Positions 34,438 through 43,863 are shown, counted from the stretch's first letter. The stretch is DNA of 64,000 nt from Xanthomonas hortorum (GCF_002940005.1 NZ_MDEF01000003.1); one strand, 5' to 3'. Notes: generated from the letters alone by a model not told the origin. Made by a program: numbers and translations.

Positions 34438-35835
34438 ATGCTGCCCCTGGTCGCCCTGGTTGGACGGCCCAATGTCGGCAAGTCCACCATTTTCAATGCG
34501 CTGACGCGCACCCGTGACGCGCTGGTCCACGACCAGCCCGGCGTCACCCGCGACCGTAACTACGGGGTCTGCCGTCTCGATGAGGAGCGCCCCTTCATCG
34601 TCGTCGATACCGGCGGTATCGCCGGCGACGAGGAAGGTCTTGCCGGCGCCACCGCGCGTCAGGCACGTGCCGCTGCTGGCGAAGCCGATCTGGTGCTGTT
34701 CGTGGTCGATGGCCGCGAAGGCGCGTCCTCGCTCGACGACGAGATCCTGGCCTGGCTGCGCAAGCTGGCACGCCCGACCGTGCTGGTCATCAACAAGATC
34801 GACGGCACCGACGAAGAAACCGTGCGCTCGGAGTTCGCGCGCTACGGGTTTTCCGATGTGGTGGCGTTGTCTGCCGCGCATCGGCAGGGTATCGACGAAC
34901 TACTGGAAGAAGTCGGTGCGCGCTTGCCTGCCGAAGGTGCCGGCGAGCTGCTGGACACCGACCCGGCGCGTGTGCGCATCGCCTTTGTCGGCCGCCCAAA
35001 TGTGGGCAAGTCGACGCTGGTCAATCGCCTGCTCGGCGAAGAACGCATGATCGCCTCGGAGGTGCCGGGCACCACGCGCGATTCGATCGCCGTGGACATG
35101 GACCGCGACGGGCGCCAATACCGCTTGATCGATACGGCTGGCCTGCGTCGCCCCGGCAAGGTCGAGGAGGCGGTGGAGAAGTTCAGCGCGTTCAAGACGT
35201 TGCAGGCAATCGAACAATGCCAGGTCGCGGTGCTGATGCTAGATGCCGGCGAAGGCGTCACCGATCAGGATGCGACCATTCTTGGCGCGATCCTGGACGC
35301 TGGCCGCGCGTTGGTCGTGGCGATCAACAAGTGGGACGGGCAGAGCGACTATCAGCGTGCGCAGGCCGAAGACCTGCTGTCACGCAAGTTGGGCTTTGTC
35401 AGCTGGGCCGAGGCGGTGCGGATTTCCGCGCTGCATGGCTCGGGCATGCGCGAGCTGTTTCAGGCGATCCACCGCGCGCATGCCTCGGCGACGCATGAAT
35501 TCAGCACCAGCGAAGTCAACCAGGCGCTGGAAATCGCCTACGAGACCAATCCGCCGCCGAGCATCCGTGGTCACGTTTCCAAACTGCGTTACGTGCATCC
35601 GGGTGGCGCAAATCCGCCGACCTTCATCGTGCACGGCACGCGCCTGAAGGTGCTGCCGGAATCGTACAAGCGCTATCTGGAAAACTTCTTCCGCAAGCGT
35701 TTCAAGCTGGTCGGCACGCCGGTGCGTTTCATCTTCCGCGAAGGCGCCAATCCGTACGAGGGCAAGAAGAACACGCTCACCGAGCGGCAGGTGGCGCGCA
35801 AGCGGCGCTTGATGAAGCACGTCAAGGGCAAGTAG
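34438..35835 (+). CDS. der: Ribosome biogenesis GTPase Der (EngA)
   Basis: Tandem-GTPase (465 aa) required for 50S subunit maturation. Two G domains each carry a G1 motif GRPNVGKST (about residues 8 and 185), G3 motifs DTGGI and DTAGL, and G4 motifs NKID and NKWD. The KH-like C-terminal domain ends in a basic tail (RKRRLMKHVKGK). AAGGA precedes ATG 34438, which is the family start; the longer open frame upstream lies inside bamB. Confidence 0.98.
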   Translation: MLPLVALVGRPNVGKSTIFNALTRTRDALVHDQPGVTRDRNYGVCRLDEERPFIVVDTGGIAGDEEGLAGATARQARAAAGEADLVLFVVDGREGASSLDDEILAWLRKLARPTVLVINKIDGTDEETVRSEFARYGFSDVVALSAAHRQGIDELLEEVGARLPAEGAGELLDTDPARVRIAFVGRPNVGKSTLVNRLLGEERMIASEVPGTTRDSIAVDMDRDGRQYRLIDTAGLRRPGKVEEAVEKFSAFKTLQAIEQCQVAVLMLDAGEGVTDQDATILGAILDAGRALVVAINKWDGQSDYQRAQAEDLLSRKLGFVSWAEAVRISALHGSGMRELFQAIHRAHASATHEFSTSEVNQALEIAYETNPPPSIRGHVSKLRYVHPGGANPPTFIVHGTRLKVLPESYKRYLENFFRKRFKLVGTPVRFIFREGANPYEGKKNTLTERQVARKRRLMKHVKGK

Positions 35836-36040
35836 GCAGGGCTGCCGCGCCGGGCGTGCCATCTTCGACGAGCTGGCATGCGTGGCGTGCTAGCTCCAGC
35901 TTGGGTTGAGTGACGCGTCTGGAAACTGCCGTGTTCGCGCGGTTCGTGCTGGCCGGGGTGCCGGCCATGCCCTCTGACGGACATGTGATCGTTCTGGTCG
36001 CCGCTCTGAGCCGGCATGGCGCACTGGTATCCTGCGCGCC

Positions 36041-37261
36041 ATGACCGACTATCCCTCCCGCATTCCGTATGCGCAGGCGCTGCAGATTCTGCAGGCCGTT
36101 GCGGCCCAAAACCGCCCGCCCGATGAGAACATCGCCACCTCGCGTGCCGACGGGCGGATTTCCGCTGCCGATCTGATTGCACCGCTGGCACTACCGCCGT
36201 TCGCCAACAGCGCGATGGACGGCTTTGCGTTGCGGCATGCCGATGTCGCTGGCGGCGATGCGTCGTTGCAACTGGTCGGCGAGCAATTCGCTGGCGAGCG
36301 TTGGACCGGCGCGCTCAGCGCAGGCCAATGTCTGCGCATCACCACCGGCGCGCCGCTGCCCGATGGCGCCGACACCGTGATCCCGAAAGAAGATGCGGAT
36401 GAGCGCGATGGTGTTGTGCGTTTCCGCACGATGCCTGCGTTGGGCGCGGCGGTGCGTCTGGCCGGCAGCGACGTGCGCGCGGGCGATCTGGTAATCCAGA
36501 GCGGGCAGGTGTTGACGCCTGCACGGATCGGGTTGGCGGCGGCGCTCGGGCTGTCGCGGCTTGCAGTGGCGCCAAGGCCGACTATCGCGGTGCTGGCCAC
36601 CGGCGATGAGCTGGTGGAGCCGGGCATGCCGTTGGGGCCGGGGCAGATCTACAACAGCAATCGCGACATGTTGATGGCGCAGCTACGGGCCCTGGGTTAC
36701 GCGCCGACGGCATGGCCGACCCTGCCGGACGATCCGCAGCGGATCCGCACCATGCTGGAAGATGCAGCCGCTGCATTCGATGTGGTGATCACCTGCGGCG
36801 GTGTCTCGGCCGGGGAAAAAGACTACCTGCCGCAGCTGATCGGCGAACTGGGCCGTATCCACTTCTGGCGCGTGCGCATGCGCCCGGGCATGCCGGCGGT
36901 GCTGGGGCAGATCGGCCGCTGTCTGGTGCTGGGTTTGCCGGGCAATCCGGTGTCGGTGCTGGCGACGCTGATCGCCTACGGTGTGCCGCTGCTGGATGGC
37001 TTGCAGGGACGCAGCGAACCGCGTCCGGTGTGGCATGCAGCGCTGGCAGGCCCGTGGGAAAAGCGCCACGAACGCCTGGAGTTTTTGCGCGGACGGCTGG
37101 AGTGCGGCGAGGACGGGCGGTTGACCGCGCTGCCGCATCGCGGCGACGCATCGCATCTGTTGCGTGGTGCGGCCGACAGCAATGCCCTGATCGTGTTGCC
37201 GGAGCCGGCACGACGCTTCGAGGCAGGCGAGATCGTGCGGGTGATTCCTTACGCGCTTTGA
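36041..37261 (+). CDS. moeA: Molybdopterin molybdenumtransferase MoeA
   Basis: Enzyme (406 aa) that inserts molybdate into adenylylated molybdopterin. Characteristic segments are LPPFANSAMDGFAL, ITTGAPLPDGADTVI, ATGDELVEPG, NSNRDMLMAQLRALG, TCGGVSAGEKDY and the closing GLPGNPVSVL. A second, divergent moeA lies at 40539. No Shine-Dalgarno sequence is seen; TATCCT lies about eight bases ahead of the ATG. The 205-base gap after der shows no gene. It converges with the moeB-rhodanese gene. Confidence 0.94.
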   Translation: MTDYPSRIPYAQALQILQAVAAQNRPPDENIATSRADGRISAADLIAPLALPPFANSAMDGFALRHADVAGGDASLQLVGEQFAGERWTGALSAGQCLRITTGAPLPDGADTVIPKEDADERDGVVRFRTMPALGAAVRLAGSDVRAGDLVIQSGQVLTPARIGLAAALGLSRLAVAPRPTIAVLATGDELVEPGMPLGPGQIYNSNRDMLMAQLRALGYAPTAWPTLPDDPQRIRTMLEDAAAAFDVVITCGGVSAGEKDYLPQLIGELGRIHFWRVRMRPGMPAVLGQIGRCLVLGLPGNPVSVLATLIAYGVPLLDGLQGRSEPRPVWHAALAGPWEKRHERLEFLRGRLECGEDGRLTALPHRGDASHLLRGAADSNALIVLPEPARRFEAGEIVRVIPYAL

Positions 37262-37418
37262 TCGCTCACTGGATCAGTGGCGAACAACACGTGGCGATAG
37301 CTCTCACGCGCGTGTGCGGCAAGCCTGTAGGTGGCAGGTCGAAGCGCTGCGGCCGGGCGCTGTGCCATGACGCCCGCTCAGGCCTGGCTGACGCGCGCAG
37401 TCGATTTAAGCGCCGCTT

Positions 37419-38561
37419 TCAGCCGACTGCGCTGCCGCAGAACGCGGCGTAGTCGGCATAGCCGGGGAACGCGGTGCCAGGCGCGCAGACCGGGCAATGC
37501 GGATCGGGTGGCAGACGGATTTCGCGAAAGCGCATGGCCAAGGCATCGAAGCTGAGCAGGCGCCCGGTCAGGTTGTCGCCGATGCCCAGCAGCAACTTGA
37601 TCGCCTCGCTGGCTTGCAGCAATCCGATGACGCCAGGCAGCACGCCGAGGACGCCGGCGTCGGCGCAGCTGGGGGCAAACTCCGGCGGTGGCGGTTCGGG
37701 AAACAGGCAGCGATAGCAGGGCGCATGACCGCGGTTGCGACCGGCATCGAACACACTCAATTGCCCTTCGAACTGCTGCACTGCGCCGTAGACCAACGGT
37801 TTGCCGAGTTTGACGCAGGCATCGTTGAGCAGATACCGCGCAGGAAAATTGTCCGCACCGTCGATCACCACATCCACGTCCTGCAGCAATGCTTCGACAT
37901 TGCTGGCGGTGACGCGTGTCTGCAGCGCGTCGACCTGCACGCGTGGATTGAGTGCGGCGATGCGCTGCGTGGCCGAGGCGACTTTCGCGATACCCACGCT
38001 GTCTTCGGTGTGCAGAATCTGGCGCTGCAGATTGCTGCGATCCACCACATCGTCGTCGGCGATGCGCAGATGGCCAATACCGGCAGCGGCAAGGTAAAAC
38101 GCAGCCGGCGAGCCAAGCCCGCCCGCGCCGACCAGCAAGACGCGCGCGCGCGCCAGCCGCTGCTGGCCTTCCAGGCCGACCTGCGGCAGGCGTAGATGGC
38201 GCGAATAGCGCTCTAGAAAATCCTGTTCGTCCGCCGGCAGCGCGGGGTGCACCAGCGGCAGGCCGTCGTTCGTCCACGCGGTGGTGCCGCCGAGTACCGA
38301 AGACACCGCTGTATAGCCGTGCGCACGCAGCACCTCGGCCGTCTGCGCCGAGCGCTTGCCGCTTTGGCAGATCACTACGATCTCGCGCGTGTGCTCGGGC
38401 AGATGCCGAGCGGGTGCAGTTTCCAGATCGCTCTGCACGATGGCCAGTGCGCCTTCGGCCTGGCCGCTGGCGCGTTCGTGCAGTTGCCGGATATCGATCA
38501 ACAAGGCGCCCTGCATGGCACGAGCGCGGGCGTTGGCGGGAGTGATGTCGTGGCTGCTCAT
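37419..38561 (-). CDS. moeB: Rhodanese-MoeB/ThiF fusion adenylyltransferase
   Basis: E1-like enzyme (380 aa) that adenylates the C-terminus of a sulfur-carrier protein (MoaD or ThiS type). An N-terminal rhodanese domain (about residues 1-110) carries the persulfide Cys in VICQSGKRS. The ThiF domain follows, with ATP-binding GAGGLGSPAAFYLAAAG, the Arg/Gln region DRSNLQRQ, and two zinc-binding CxxC pairs (CYRC and CPVC). In MOCS3-like fusions the rhodanese lies C-terminal; here it is N-terminal. ATG 38561 is the family start. Its role in molybdopterin or thiamine synthesis cannot be separated by sequence alone, but the neighbours favour molybdopterin. Confidence 0.9.
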   Translation of the reverse strand: MSSHDITPANARARAMQGALLIDIRQLHERASGQAEGALAIVQSDLETAPARHLPEHTREIVVICQSGKRSAQTAEVLRAHGYTAVSSVLGGTTAWTNDGLPLVHPALPADEQDFLERYSRHLRLPQVGLEGQQRLARARVLLVGAGGLGSPAAFYLAAAGIGHLRIADDDVVDRSNLQRQILHTEDSVGIAKVASATQRIAALNPRVQVDALQTRVTASNVEALLQDVDVVIDGADNFPARYLLNDACVKLGKPLVYGAVQQFEGQLSVFDAGRNRGHAPCYRCLFPEPPPPEFAPSCADAGVLGVLPGVIGLLQASEAIKLLLGIGDNLTGRLLSFDALAMRFREIRLPPDPHCPVCAPGTAFPGYADYAAFCGSAVG

Positions 38562-38664
38562 GCCGCTATTGTCGCGCAAACCCCGATACGGCGATGTGCT
38601 GGCTGGCGGCGTTGGCATCAGGCTCACCGAGGTCGCGGTAGCGTGGAAGCAAAAGGAGACAGTC

Positions 38665-38880
38665 ATGACCCCCGAGATCGATGCGCAACTGAAACAGCTC
38701 GCCGACGAATTGCCCGATATCCGACGCCAGCACCCGGATGATTTCTGGGATGTCTTCCATGCACGTGCGGAGACGATCACAGCGAAGGCCGATTCGACAG
38801 AACAAGCCGCACAGATCGTCAAGCGGATCGACGAGATGCTGGCGGCCCATCAGCTCGGGCCTGCGGACCCTGGAGCTTGA
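38665..38880 (+). CDS. Small conserved-type hypothetical protein (71 aa)
   Basis: A short, acidic, helical protein with no signal or membrane segment. A very strong ribosome-binding site (AAAAGGAGA) sits seven bases before ATG 38665. Features visible: TPEIDAQLKQLADELPDI and FWDVFHARAETITAKA. I do not recognise a function. It is divergent from moeB. Confidence 0.72.
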   Translation: MTPEIDAQLKQLADELPDIRRQHPDDFWDVFHARAETITAKADSTEQAAQIVKRIDEMLAAHQLGPADPGA

Positions 38881-39074
38881 CTAAGCGTTTCGCGCCGCAA
38901 GGCCGACAAAACCGGTTCGGCAGTGCTTGCTGCTTCGGCATTCACTGCCGAGCTAACTGTGCGGCATGGCCGTCACATGGGCGGGGTAAGCAGAGACTTC
39001 ACCTCGCTTGAGCATCGGCTTCATGCGGCTGCAGCCATTGTCGTTAGCTTACGCAAAGGGCCGCTCGCATTCCC

Positions 39075-40067
39075 ATGTCAGCCACCACACGCAAGATCGC
39101 CACCTTCAACGTCAATGGCATCCATCGCCGGCTGCCGCATTTGCTGGAATGGCTGCAGCGCGAGCAACCGGATATCGTCGGTTTGCAGGAGCTGAAAGCC
39201 ACGCAGGAGGCGTTTCCGGAACAGGCGATCCGTGATGCCGGCTATGGGGTGATCTGGCAGGGCGAGAAGTCGTGGAACGGTGTGGCCCTGCTTGCACGGG
39301 GCGCAGACCCGGTAGAGATTCGTCGCGGCCTGCCGTGGGACCCAGGCGATAGGCAAAGCCGCTATCTGGAAGCTGCGATTCACGGCGTGGTGGTGGCGTG
39401 TCTGTATCTGCCCAACGGCAATCCGCAGCCGGGGCCGAAGTTCGATTACAAGCTCGCCTGGTTTCAGCGCTTGATCCGCCATGCCAAGACCTTGGTCGAG
39501 TTGCCGCATCCGGTGGCCTTGATCGGCGATTTCAACGTGGTGCCGACCGATGCGGATATCTACGACCCCAAGGGCTGGCACAAGGATGCGTTGCTGCAGC
39601 CCGAAAGTCGCCAGGCATATGCAGCGCTGTTGCAGCATGGCTGGACCGACAGCTTGCTGGCCGTGCATGGCGATACACCCATCTACACGTTCTGGGATTA
39701 TTTTCGCCAGCACTTTGCGCGTGACCGCGGCTTGCGTATCGATCATCTACTGCTCAATCGCACGCTGGCGCCCGGCTTGCAGGATGCCGGCGTGGACAAG
39801 TGGGTGCGCGCCCTGGAGAAGGCCAGCGACCATGCGCCGACCTGGATCAGCGTGCGTGTGCCGGATGCAGCTGTAGAGACAGTAGTGGATGCGGAAGTTA
39901 CGCCCAAGACTGTGTCCAAGACGCGCAAGCGTGCTGCTGTCAAAAAGACGCCTGCGCGCAAGAAGGACAACAAGGCCGCATCGAAGGCCGCCGCGAAAAC
40001 GACCGCAGCAAAAAAATCGACGCCCCGCACTGCCAAGCCGCGCAAGGCAGCCAAGCGCGTCAGCTGA
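39075..40067 (+). CDS. xthA: Exodeoxyribonuclease III with a histone-like C-terminal tail
   Basis: Base-excision-repair AP endonuclease / 3'-5' exonuclease (330 aa). The catalytic core (about 1-263) has the metal-binding Asn and Glu in ATFNVNG and GLQELKATQ, GDFNVVPTD, and the final SDHAPTWI. After it comes an unusual tail of about 65 residues, rich in Lys, Ala, Thr and Pro (for example KRAAVKKTPARKK and AKKSTPRTAKPRKAAK), which resembles the tail of histone H1. Such a tail would bind DNA or RNA non-specifically. The stop overlaps the end of the convergent gene by a few bases. Confidence 0.93.
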   Translation: MSATTRKIATFNVNGIHRRLPHLLEWLQREQPDIVGLQELKATQEAFPEQAIRDAGYGVIWQGEKSWNGVALLARGADPVEIRRGLPWDPGDRQSRYLEAAIHGVVVACLYLPNGNPQPGPKFDYKLAWFQRLIRHAKTLVELPHPVALIGDFNVVPTDADIYDPKGWHKDALLQPESRQAYAALLQHGWTDSLLAVHGDTPIYTFWDYFRQHFARDRGLRIDHLLLNRTLAPGLQDAGVDKWVRALEKASDHAPTWISVRVPDAAVETVVDAEVTPKTVSKTRKRAAVKKTPARKKDNKAASKAAAKTTAAKKSTPRTAKPRKAAKRVS

Positions 40068-40335
40068 TGCCACGCGGCTGGCGATGCTTGATTCGTTGCA
40101 GCACATAGCCGGTGATGGCGGTCAGCAGGATCAGTGCATTGCTGACGATAAATACCGCATTGCCGACCAGATAGCTGTAAACGATAAACAACACCGAGGC
40201 GCTGATCTGACCGACAAACAACCAGCGTGAGACACCCTGTGCCGCAGGCGACTGCCATTGCTTGTAAATCTGGCGGATCAAGGTGGCGATCAGAACGGCG
40301 CTGGCGAGCCAGCCAACAAGGTCGACGAATTGCAT
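40060..40335 (-). CDS. Small membrane protein, PQ-loop/SemiSWEET-like
   Basis: A 91-aa protein with three hydrophobic helices (about residues 5-20, 38-56 and 62-80) and a short hydrophilic C-terminus, as in SemiSWEET/MtN3-type half transporters. Marks are DLVGWLASAVLIATLIRQIY and GVSRWLFVGQISASVLF. These proteins form dimers and move small sugars in the characterised cases; its substrate is unknown. ATG 40335 was chosen because upstream residues are basic and non-membrane. It converges with and slightly overlaps xthA. Confidence 0.75.
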   Translation of the reverse strand: MQFVDLVGWLASAVLIATLIRQIYKQWQSPAAQGVSRWLFVGQISASVLFIVYSYLVGNAVFIVSNALILLTAITGYVLQRIKHRQPRGIS

Positions 40336-40538
40336 GGTGTGCAAAGATGAAAAACTATCTGCAAGTGTGCGACGCAGCGTGTTGACGATGCGTTCGAGCA
40401 GCGTCGAGCGCTGGGGTGATCGCGTGATCGGGCACTGGTGCATTCGCCGTCGCAACGCCGTCGCAGCATGCCTGTACCAGCCGCGCTGGAGGCCGGTATC
40501 CTAGCCAGGTCATCCATCGGTCGGCAGTCGCCTTGCTC

Positions 40539-41792
40539 ATGATCAGCTACGCCGAAGCCTTTGCACTGATCCATCAGCAGGTCGCCACGCTCGCCAGCGA
40601 GTGGGTGGACAGTGCGGATGCGCAAGGCCGCGTGCTTGCGCAGGCATTGTCGAGCCCGGCCGAGCTGCCGGCTTTCGACAACAGTGCGATGGATGGATTT
40701 GCGCTGGTCACCGATGGCCGTGGTGCAATGAACGCAAGCGAGCACACGGTCGGTGGCACCGTTGCCGCAGGCGAAGATGCGGGTGGCATTACGGCAGGCG
40801 CGGCCTGGGAAATCATGACCGGTGCTGGCTTGCCGGTAGGTGCGGATGCCGTGGTGCCGATCGAACAGGTAGAGCTGCTCGCGCATGACGGCGCACGCCC
40901 CAGCCGCATCCGGCTGCGCGCCGATGTGCGTGCCCGCCAGCACATTCGCCGACGCGGAGAAGACGTGGCCTTGCACGACCGCGTGATCGAGGCCGGCACG
41001 CTGCTGCGCGGTGCGCATCTGATGCTGTTGGCCGGGCTGGGCTGCGCGCGGGTGCAGGTGGTGCGGCGCCCGCGTGTGGCCTTGATCGCGACCGGCCGCG
41101 AATTGGTCGGCGATCCTGCGCAGCCGCTGCAGCCCGGCCAGATCCGCGATGGCACCAGCAGCTATCTGCTCAGTCAGTTGCATGCAGCCGGTGCCGAACT
41201 GGTGTGGCGAGGGCAGGTGGGCGATGACGCTGCCGCCTTCGATGCGGCGCTCGCGCAAGCGCGTCATGCGGGAGCCGATGTCATCTTGAGCACCGGAGCG
41301 GTGTCGCGCGGTCGCTACGATTTCGTGCCGGATGCGTTGGCGCGACATGGGGCGGCGTTGCTATTTCATAAGGTGGCGGTGCGGCCAGGCAAGCCGGTGT
41401 TGTTGGCGCGCTTTGCGGACGGCGCGCTGTATTTCGGTTTGCCGGGCAATCCGATGGCCAGCGCTGCCGGGCTCCGCTTTTTTGTCGAGCCGGCCTTGCG
41501 TGGTTTGCTGGGCATGCCTGCGGAGCGCGGTTTGCGTGTTGCGCTGCACACACCGATGCATGCACGACCAATCTGGCGGCAGCACCTGCGCGCGCGTTTG
41601 AACTGCAGCGATGCCGGTGTGCTGTGCGTGCAGATCTTGCCGCAGCAAGAGTCGTTTCGCGTGGCGCCATTGTTGCAGGCCAATGTGTGGGCGGTGCTGG
41701 AGCCGCAGGACGATGGTGCCGCGCCCAGTACAACGGCGCAGGTTTTCGGGTTGGGGCATCTGCAGCCGGCTGCACCGGCGATTGCGCCATGA
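40539..41792 (+). CDS. Second MoeA-like molybdopterin molybdenumtransferase
   Basis: A divergent MoeA paralogue (417 aa) within 4 kb of the first. It keeps LPAFDNSAMDGFAL, IMTGAGLPVGADAVVPIEQ, RRGEDVALHD and the GLPGNPMASAAGL motif. In place of the TCGGVSAGEKDY element of the first copy it reads STGAVSRGRYDFV. The ATG 40539 is preferred over TTG 40533. mobA follows after 46 bases, so this copy sits at the head of a mobA operon, while the other copy stands alone. Division of labour is not evident. Confidence 0.9.
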   Translation: MISYAEAFALIHQQVATLASEWVDSADAQGRVLAQALSSPAELPAFDNSAMDGFALVTDGRGAMNASEHTVGGTVAAGEDAGGITAGAAWEIMTGAGLPVGADAVVPIEQVELLAHDGARPSRIRLRADVRARQHIRRRGEDVALHDRVIEAGTLLRGAHLMLLAGLGCARVQVVRRPRVALIATGRELVGDPAQPLQPGQIRDGTSSYLLSQLHAAGAELVWRGQVGDDAAAFDAALAQARHAGADVILSTGAVSRGRYDFVPDALARHGAALLFHKVAVRPGKPVLLARFADGALYFGLPGNPMASAAGLRFFVEPALRGLLGMPAERGLRVALHTPMHARPIWRQHLRARLNCSDAGVLCVQILPQQESFRVAPLLQANVWAVLEPQDDGAAPSTTAQVFGLGHLQPAAPAIAP

Positions 41793-41838
41793 GCGTGCGT
41801 CGGCACGCAGCGCGACGCAGTGCCTGCGAGCAGACGGC

Positions 41839-42408
41839 ATGACCGCCACACACCCGTGGATCGGTGTGGTGCTGGCCGGCGGCCGTTCCTCGCGCATGGG
41901 CCAGGACAAGGCGCTGCTGCCGTGGCGCGGGCGTCCGTTGGTTGCGCATATGCAGGCGTTGCTGCGCGATGCCGGCGCGCTGGATGTGTTGATCAGCGGT
42001 GATCGTCCGGGCTATGCCGGGATTGCCGATGCGCAGCCGGATCTGGGGCCGCTGGGCGGTCTGGCCAGCGTGATCGATCATGTGGCCGATGCAACGACAC
42101 TTGTGGTGGTACCGGTCGACATGCCGCTGCTGTCCAAACCATTGCTGGAACGACTGCTGGCGCCACCACCGCAACGCTGCGCCGCTTTCGAAGACCAAAT
42201 GTTGCCGATGCGTCTGTACGTGGATGGCGTCGTGCGTGAGGCGCTCTCGGTGTTGATGGCCGGCGCTGCATCGTCACGCTCGCTGCGCGCCTTGCAGCGT
42301 TCACTGCAGTGCCATCGCGTGGCTGTCACCGCCAGCGAACGCGGCACGTTCGTCAATTGCAATACGCCCGAGCAGTGGAGTCAGCTCAGTCATGAAAATC
42401 CAGATTGA
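41839..42408 (+). CDS. mobA: Molybdenum cofactor guanylyltransferase MobA
   Basis: Enzyme (189 aa) that attaches GMP to molybdopterin to make the MGD cofactor used by DMSO-reductase-family enzymes such as nitrate reductase. The N-terminal nucleotide motif VVLAGGRSSRMGQDKALLPW and the VVVPVDMPLLSK segment with the metal Asp are typical, as is NCNTPEQW near the end. The gene after it starts 17 bases before the mobA stop. Confidence 0.95.
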   Translation: MTATHPWIGVVLAGGRSSRMGQDKALLPWRGRPLVAHMQALLRDAGALDVLISGDRPGYAGIADAQPDLGPLGGLASVIDHVADATTLVVVPVDMPLLSKPLLERLLAPPPQRCAAFEDQMLPMRLYVDGVVREALSVLMAGAASSRSLRALQRSLQCHRVAVTASERGTFVNCNTPEQWSQLSHENPD

Positions 42409-42754
42409 AGGTCAGCAGCTGCGCTTTCGCATCGACGAAGCCGAATTGGCCGAGTTGCTTGCCGGGCGCACGGTCGATAACGAAAGCCGCTTGCCGAGCG
42501 GGCAGGGCGCGCGATTGGTGCGCCACAGCGTGAGCCTGACCGGCGGTCACGCGGCCTGCAACTGCGCCACCGATCACTGGCAGTTGTCGGTGGCGCGCGA
42601 TGCGCTGGAGGAGCATGCACGGCAGTTGCCCAGCCGCGATGGATTGAGCTTCAGCTTCGATGCCGGGGCTGGCCATGCCGAACACACGGCGTTGCGCGTG
42701 ACCTTCGATATCGACGTGCGCGACAGTGCGCGCAAGCGGTTTCCGAAAGCGTGA
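42392..42754 (+). CDS. Small conserved-type hypothetical protein next to mobA
   Basis: A 120-aa protein starting inside the mobA 3' end (17-base overlap), so translation is probably coupled. It begins MKIQIEGQQLRFRIDEAELAEL and contains CNCATDHWQLSV. No signal peptide or membrane segment. Proteins with this N-terminal IRxxRFRID-like pattern are found near molybdenum-cofactor genes, but I know of no assigned role. The context suggests a part in cofactor supply or nitrate metabolism (inference). Confidence 0.72.
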   Translation: MKIQIEGQQLRFRIDEAELAELLAGRTVDNESRLPSGQGARLVRHSVSLTGGHAACNCATDHWQLSVARDALEEHARQLPSRDGLSFSFDAGAGHAEHTALRVTFDIDVRDSARKRFPKA

Positions 42755-42782
42755 TCCAGCTGCGGCCGCAGCTGCGTGCCGC

Positions 42783-43781
42783 TTATGCGTTGGCGTGACT
42801 GTTCATGGCAATGCCGGGCACACGATCACACGCCAGGCCCCGCGCATGCAGCGCTGCTTCAATCGCAGCAGCATCGGCATCGCTGTAGCCGGCGCCGCTG
42901 CGCAATGCGACCACGTGCAGGCCTTCTGTCGCCAGTTCCAGCAACAGATGCCGTTGTGCATCGGTATCGCGCGGCAAGGTGCGGCGTGAGGCATCGCGAC
43001 GCGCCAGTTCCAGCACCGCATCGGGGATGTCGTCGCCGATCAGCAGCACGTCGGCCAGATTCATCGCGCGTAGCGCTTTCAAAGTGAGCAGGCCGGGATC
43101 GCCCGGGCCGGTGCCGACCAGTTGCACGCTGCCACGCGCCGGCACCGCGCCGGCATCGTCCAGTGCTGCGGTGAACGCGGTTTCGGCGGCGTCATCGTTG
43201 CCGGCTTGCAGCAGCAACGGCACTTCGCCGTCGATGATGCGGTCGAACCAACGCCTGCGTCGATTCATATCGGGGAACTGGCTACGGATGCGCTCGCGGT
43301 GACGCGCAAATAGTCCAGCGAAGCGGCCGACCGAGGCATCCAGCTCGCGCTCCAGCCGTTCGCGCAGACGCCGTGCCAGCATCGGGGCAGCGCCTGCGGA
43401 GGAGATGGCGATGACCAGCGGGTCGCGGTCCACGATCGCCGGCACCTGGTAGGTCGACAGCTCTGCATCGTCCACCACATTGACCAGGCGCTGACGCGCG
43501 CCGGCGGCAGTGGCGACACGTTGATTCAAGTCGGCATCGTCGGTGGCGGCGACCACCAGCCACACATCGTCGATCCAGGCTGGATCGAATTCGCCGCCCA
43601 ACTGCTCGAAGCGACCGGCTTGCATCAACACATCGAGTTCGGGCGAGAGCGCATGCGCATACAGACGGATCTGCGCGCCGGCCTTGAGCAGGGCGAGCAC
43701 CTTGCGCGTGGCGACCTCGCCACCGCCGATCACCAACACGGGGCGCGCTTGCAGGTTTGCGAACAACGGGAACAACGGCAT
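42783..43781 (-). CDS. Siroheme synthase-like protein with truncated methyltransferase domain
   Basis: CysG-related protein (332 aa). The N-terminal precorrin-2 dehydrogenase/sirohydrochlorin ferrochelatase part is complete: VLVIGGGEVATRKV (residues 14-27), VVAATDDADLNQRV, and SSAGAAPMLARRLRERLE. The C-terminal uroporphyrinogen methyltransferase begins normally (LVGTGPGDPGLLTLKALR) but stops after about 115 residues, where a full domain has about 240. The usual GGDPFIFGRG glycine motif is replaced and the second half is absent. So it probably makes siroheme only from precorrin-2 supplied by another methyltransferase (inference). It is divergent from nasT. ATG 43781 is the family start. Confidence 0.85.
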   Translation of the reverse strand: MPLFPLFANLQARPVLVIGGGEVATRKVLALLKAGAQIRLYAHALSPELDVLMQAGRFEQLGGEFDPAWIDDVWLVVAATDDADLNQRVATAAGARQRLVNVVDDAELSTYQVPAIVDRDPLVIAISSAGAAPMLARRLRERLERELDASVGRFAGLFARHRERIRSQFPDMNRRRRWFDRIIDGEVPLLLQAGNDDAAETAFTAALDDAGAVPARGSVQLVGTGPGDPGLLTLKALRAMNLADVLLIGDDIPDAVLELARRDASRRTLPRDTDAQRHLLLELATEGLHVVALRSGAGYSDADAAAIEAALHARGLACDRVPGIAMNSHANA

Positions 43782-43863
43782 CAGACGGACTCCGAAAAGA
43801 TGACTCGCACCGACAGCATGTTGCATGGCACCATCCAGCCACGTCCACGCCTCGCCGCCGCCA

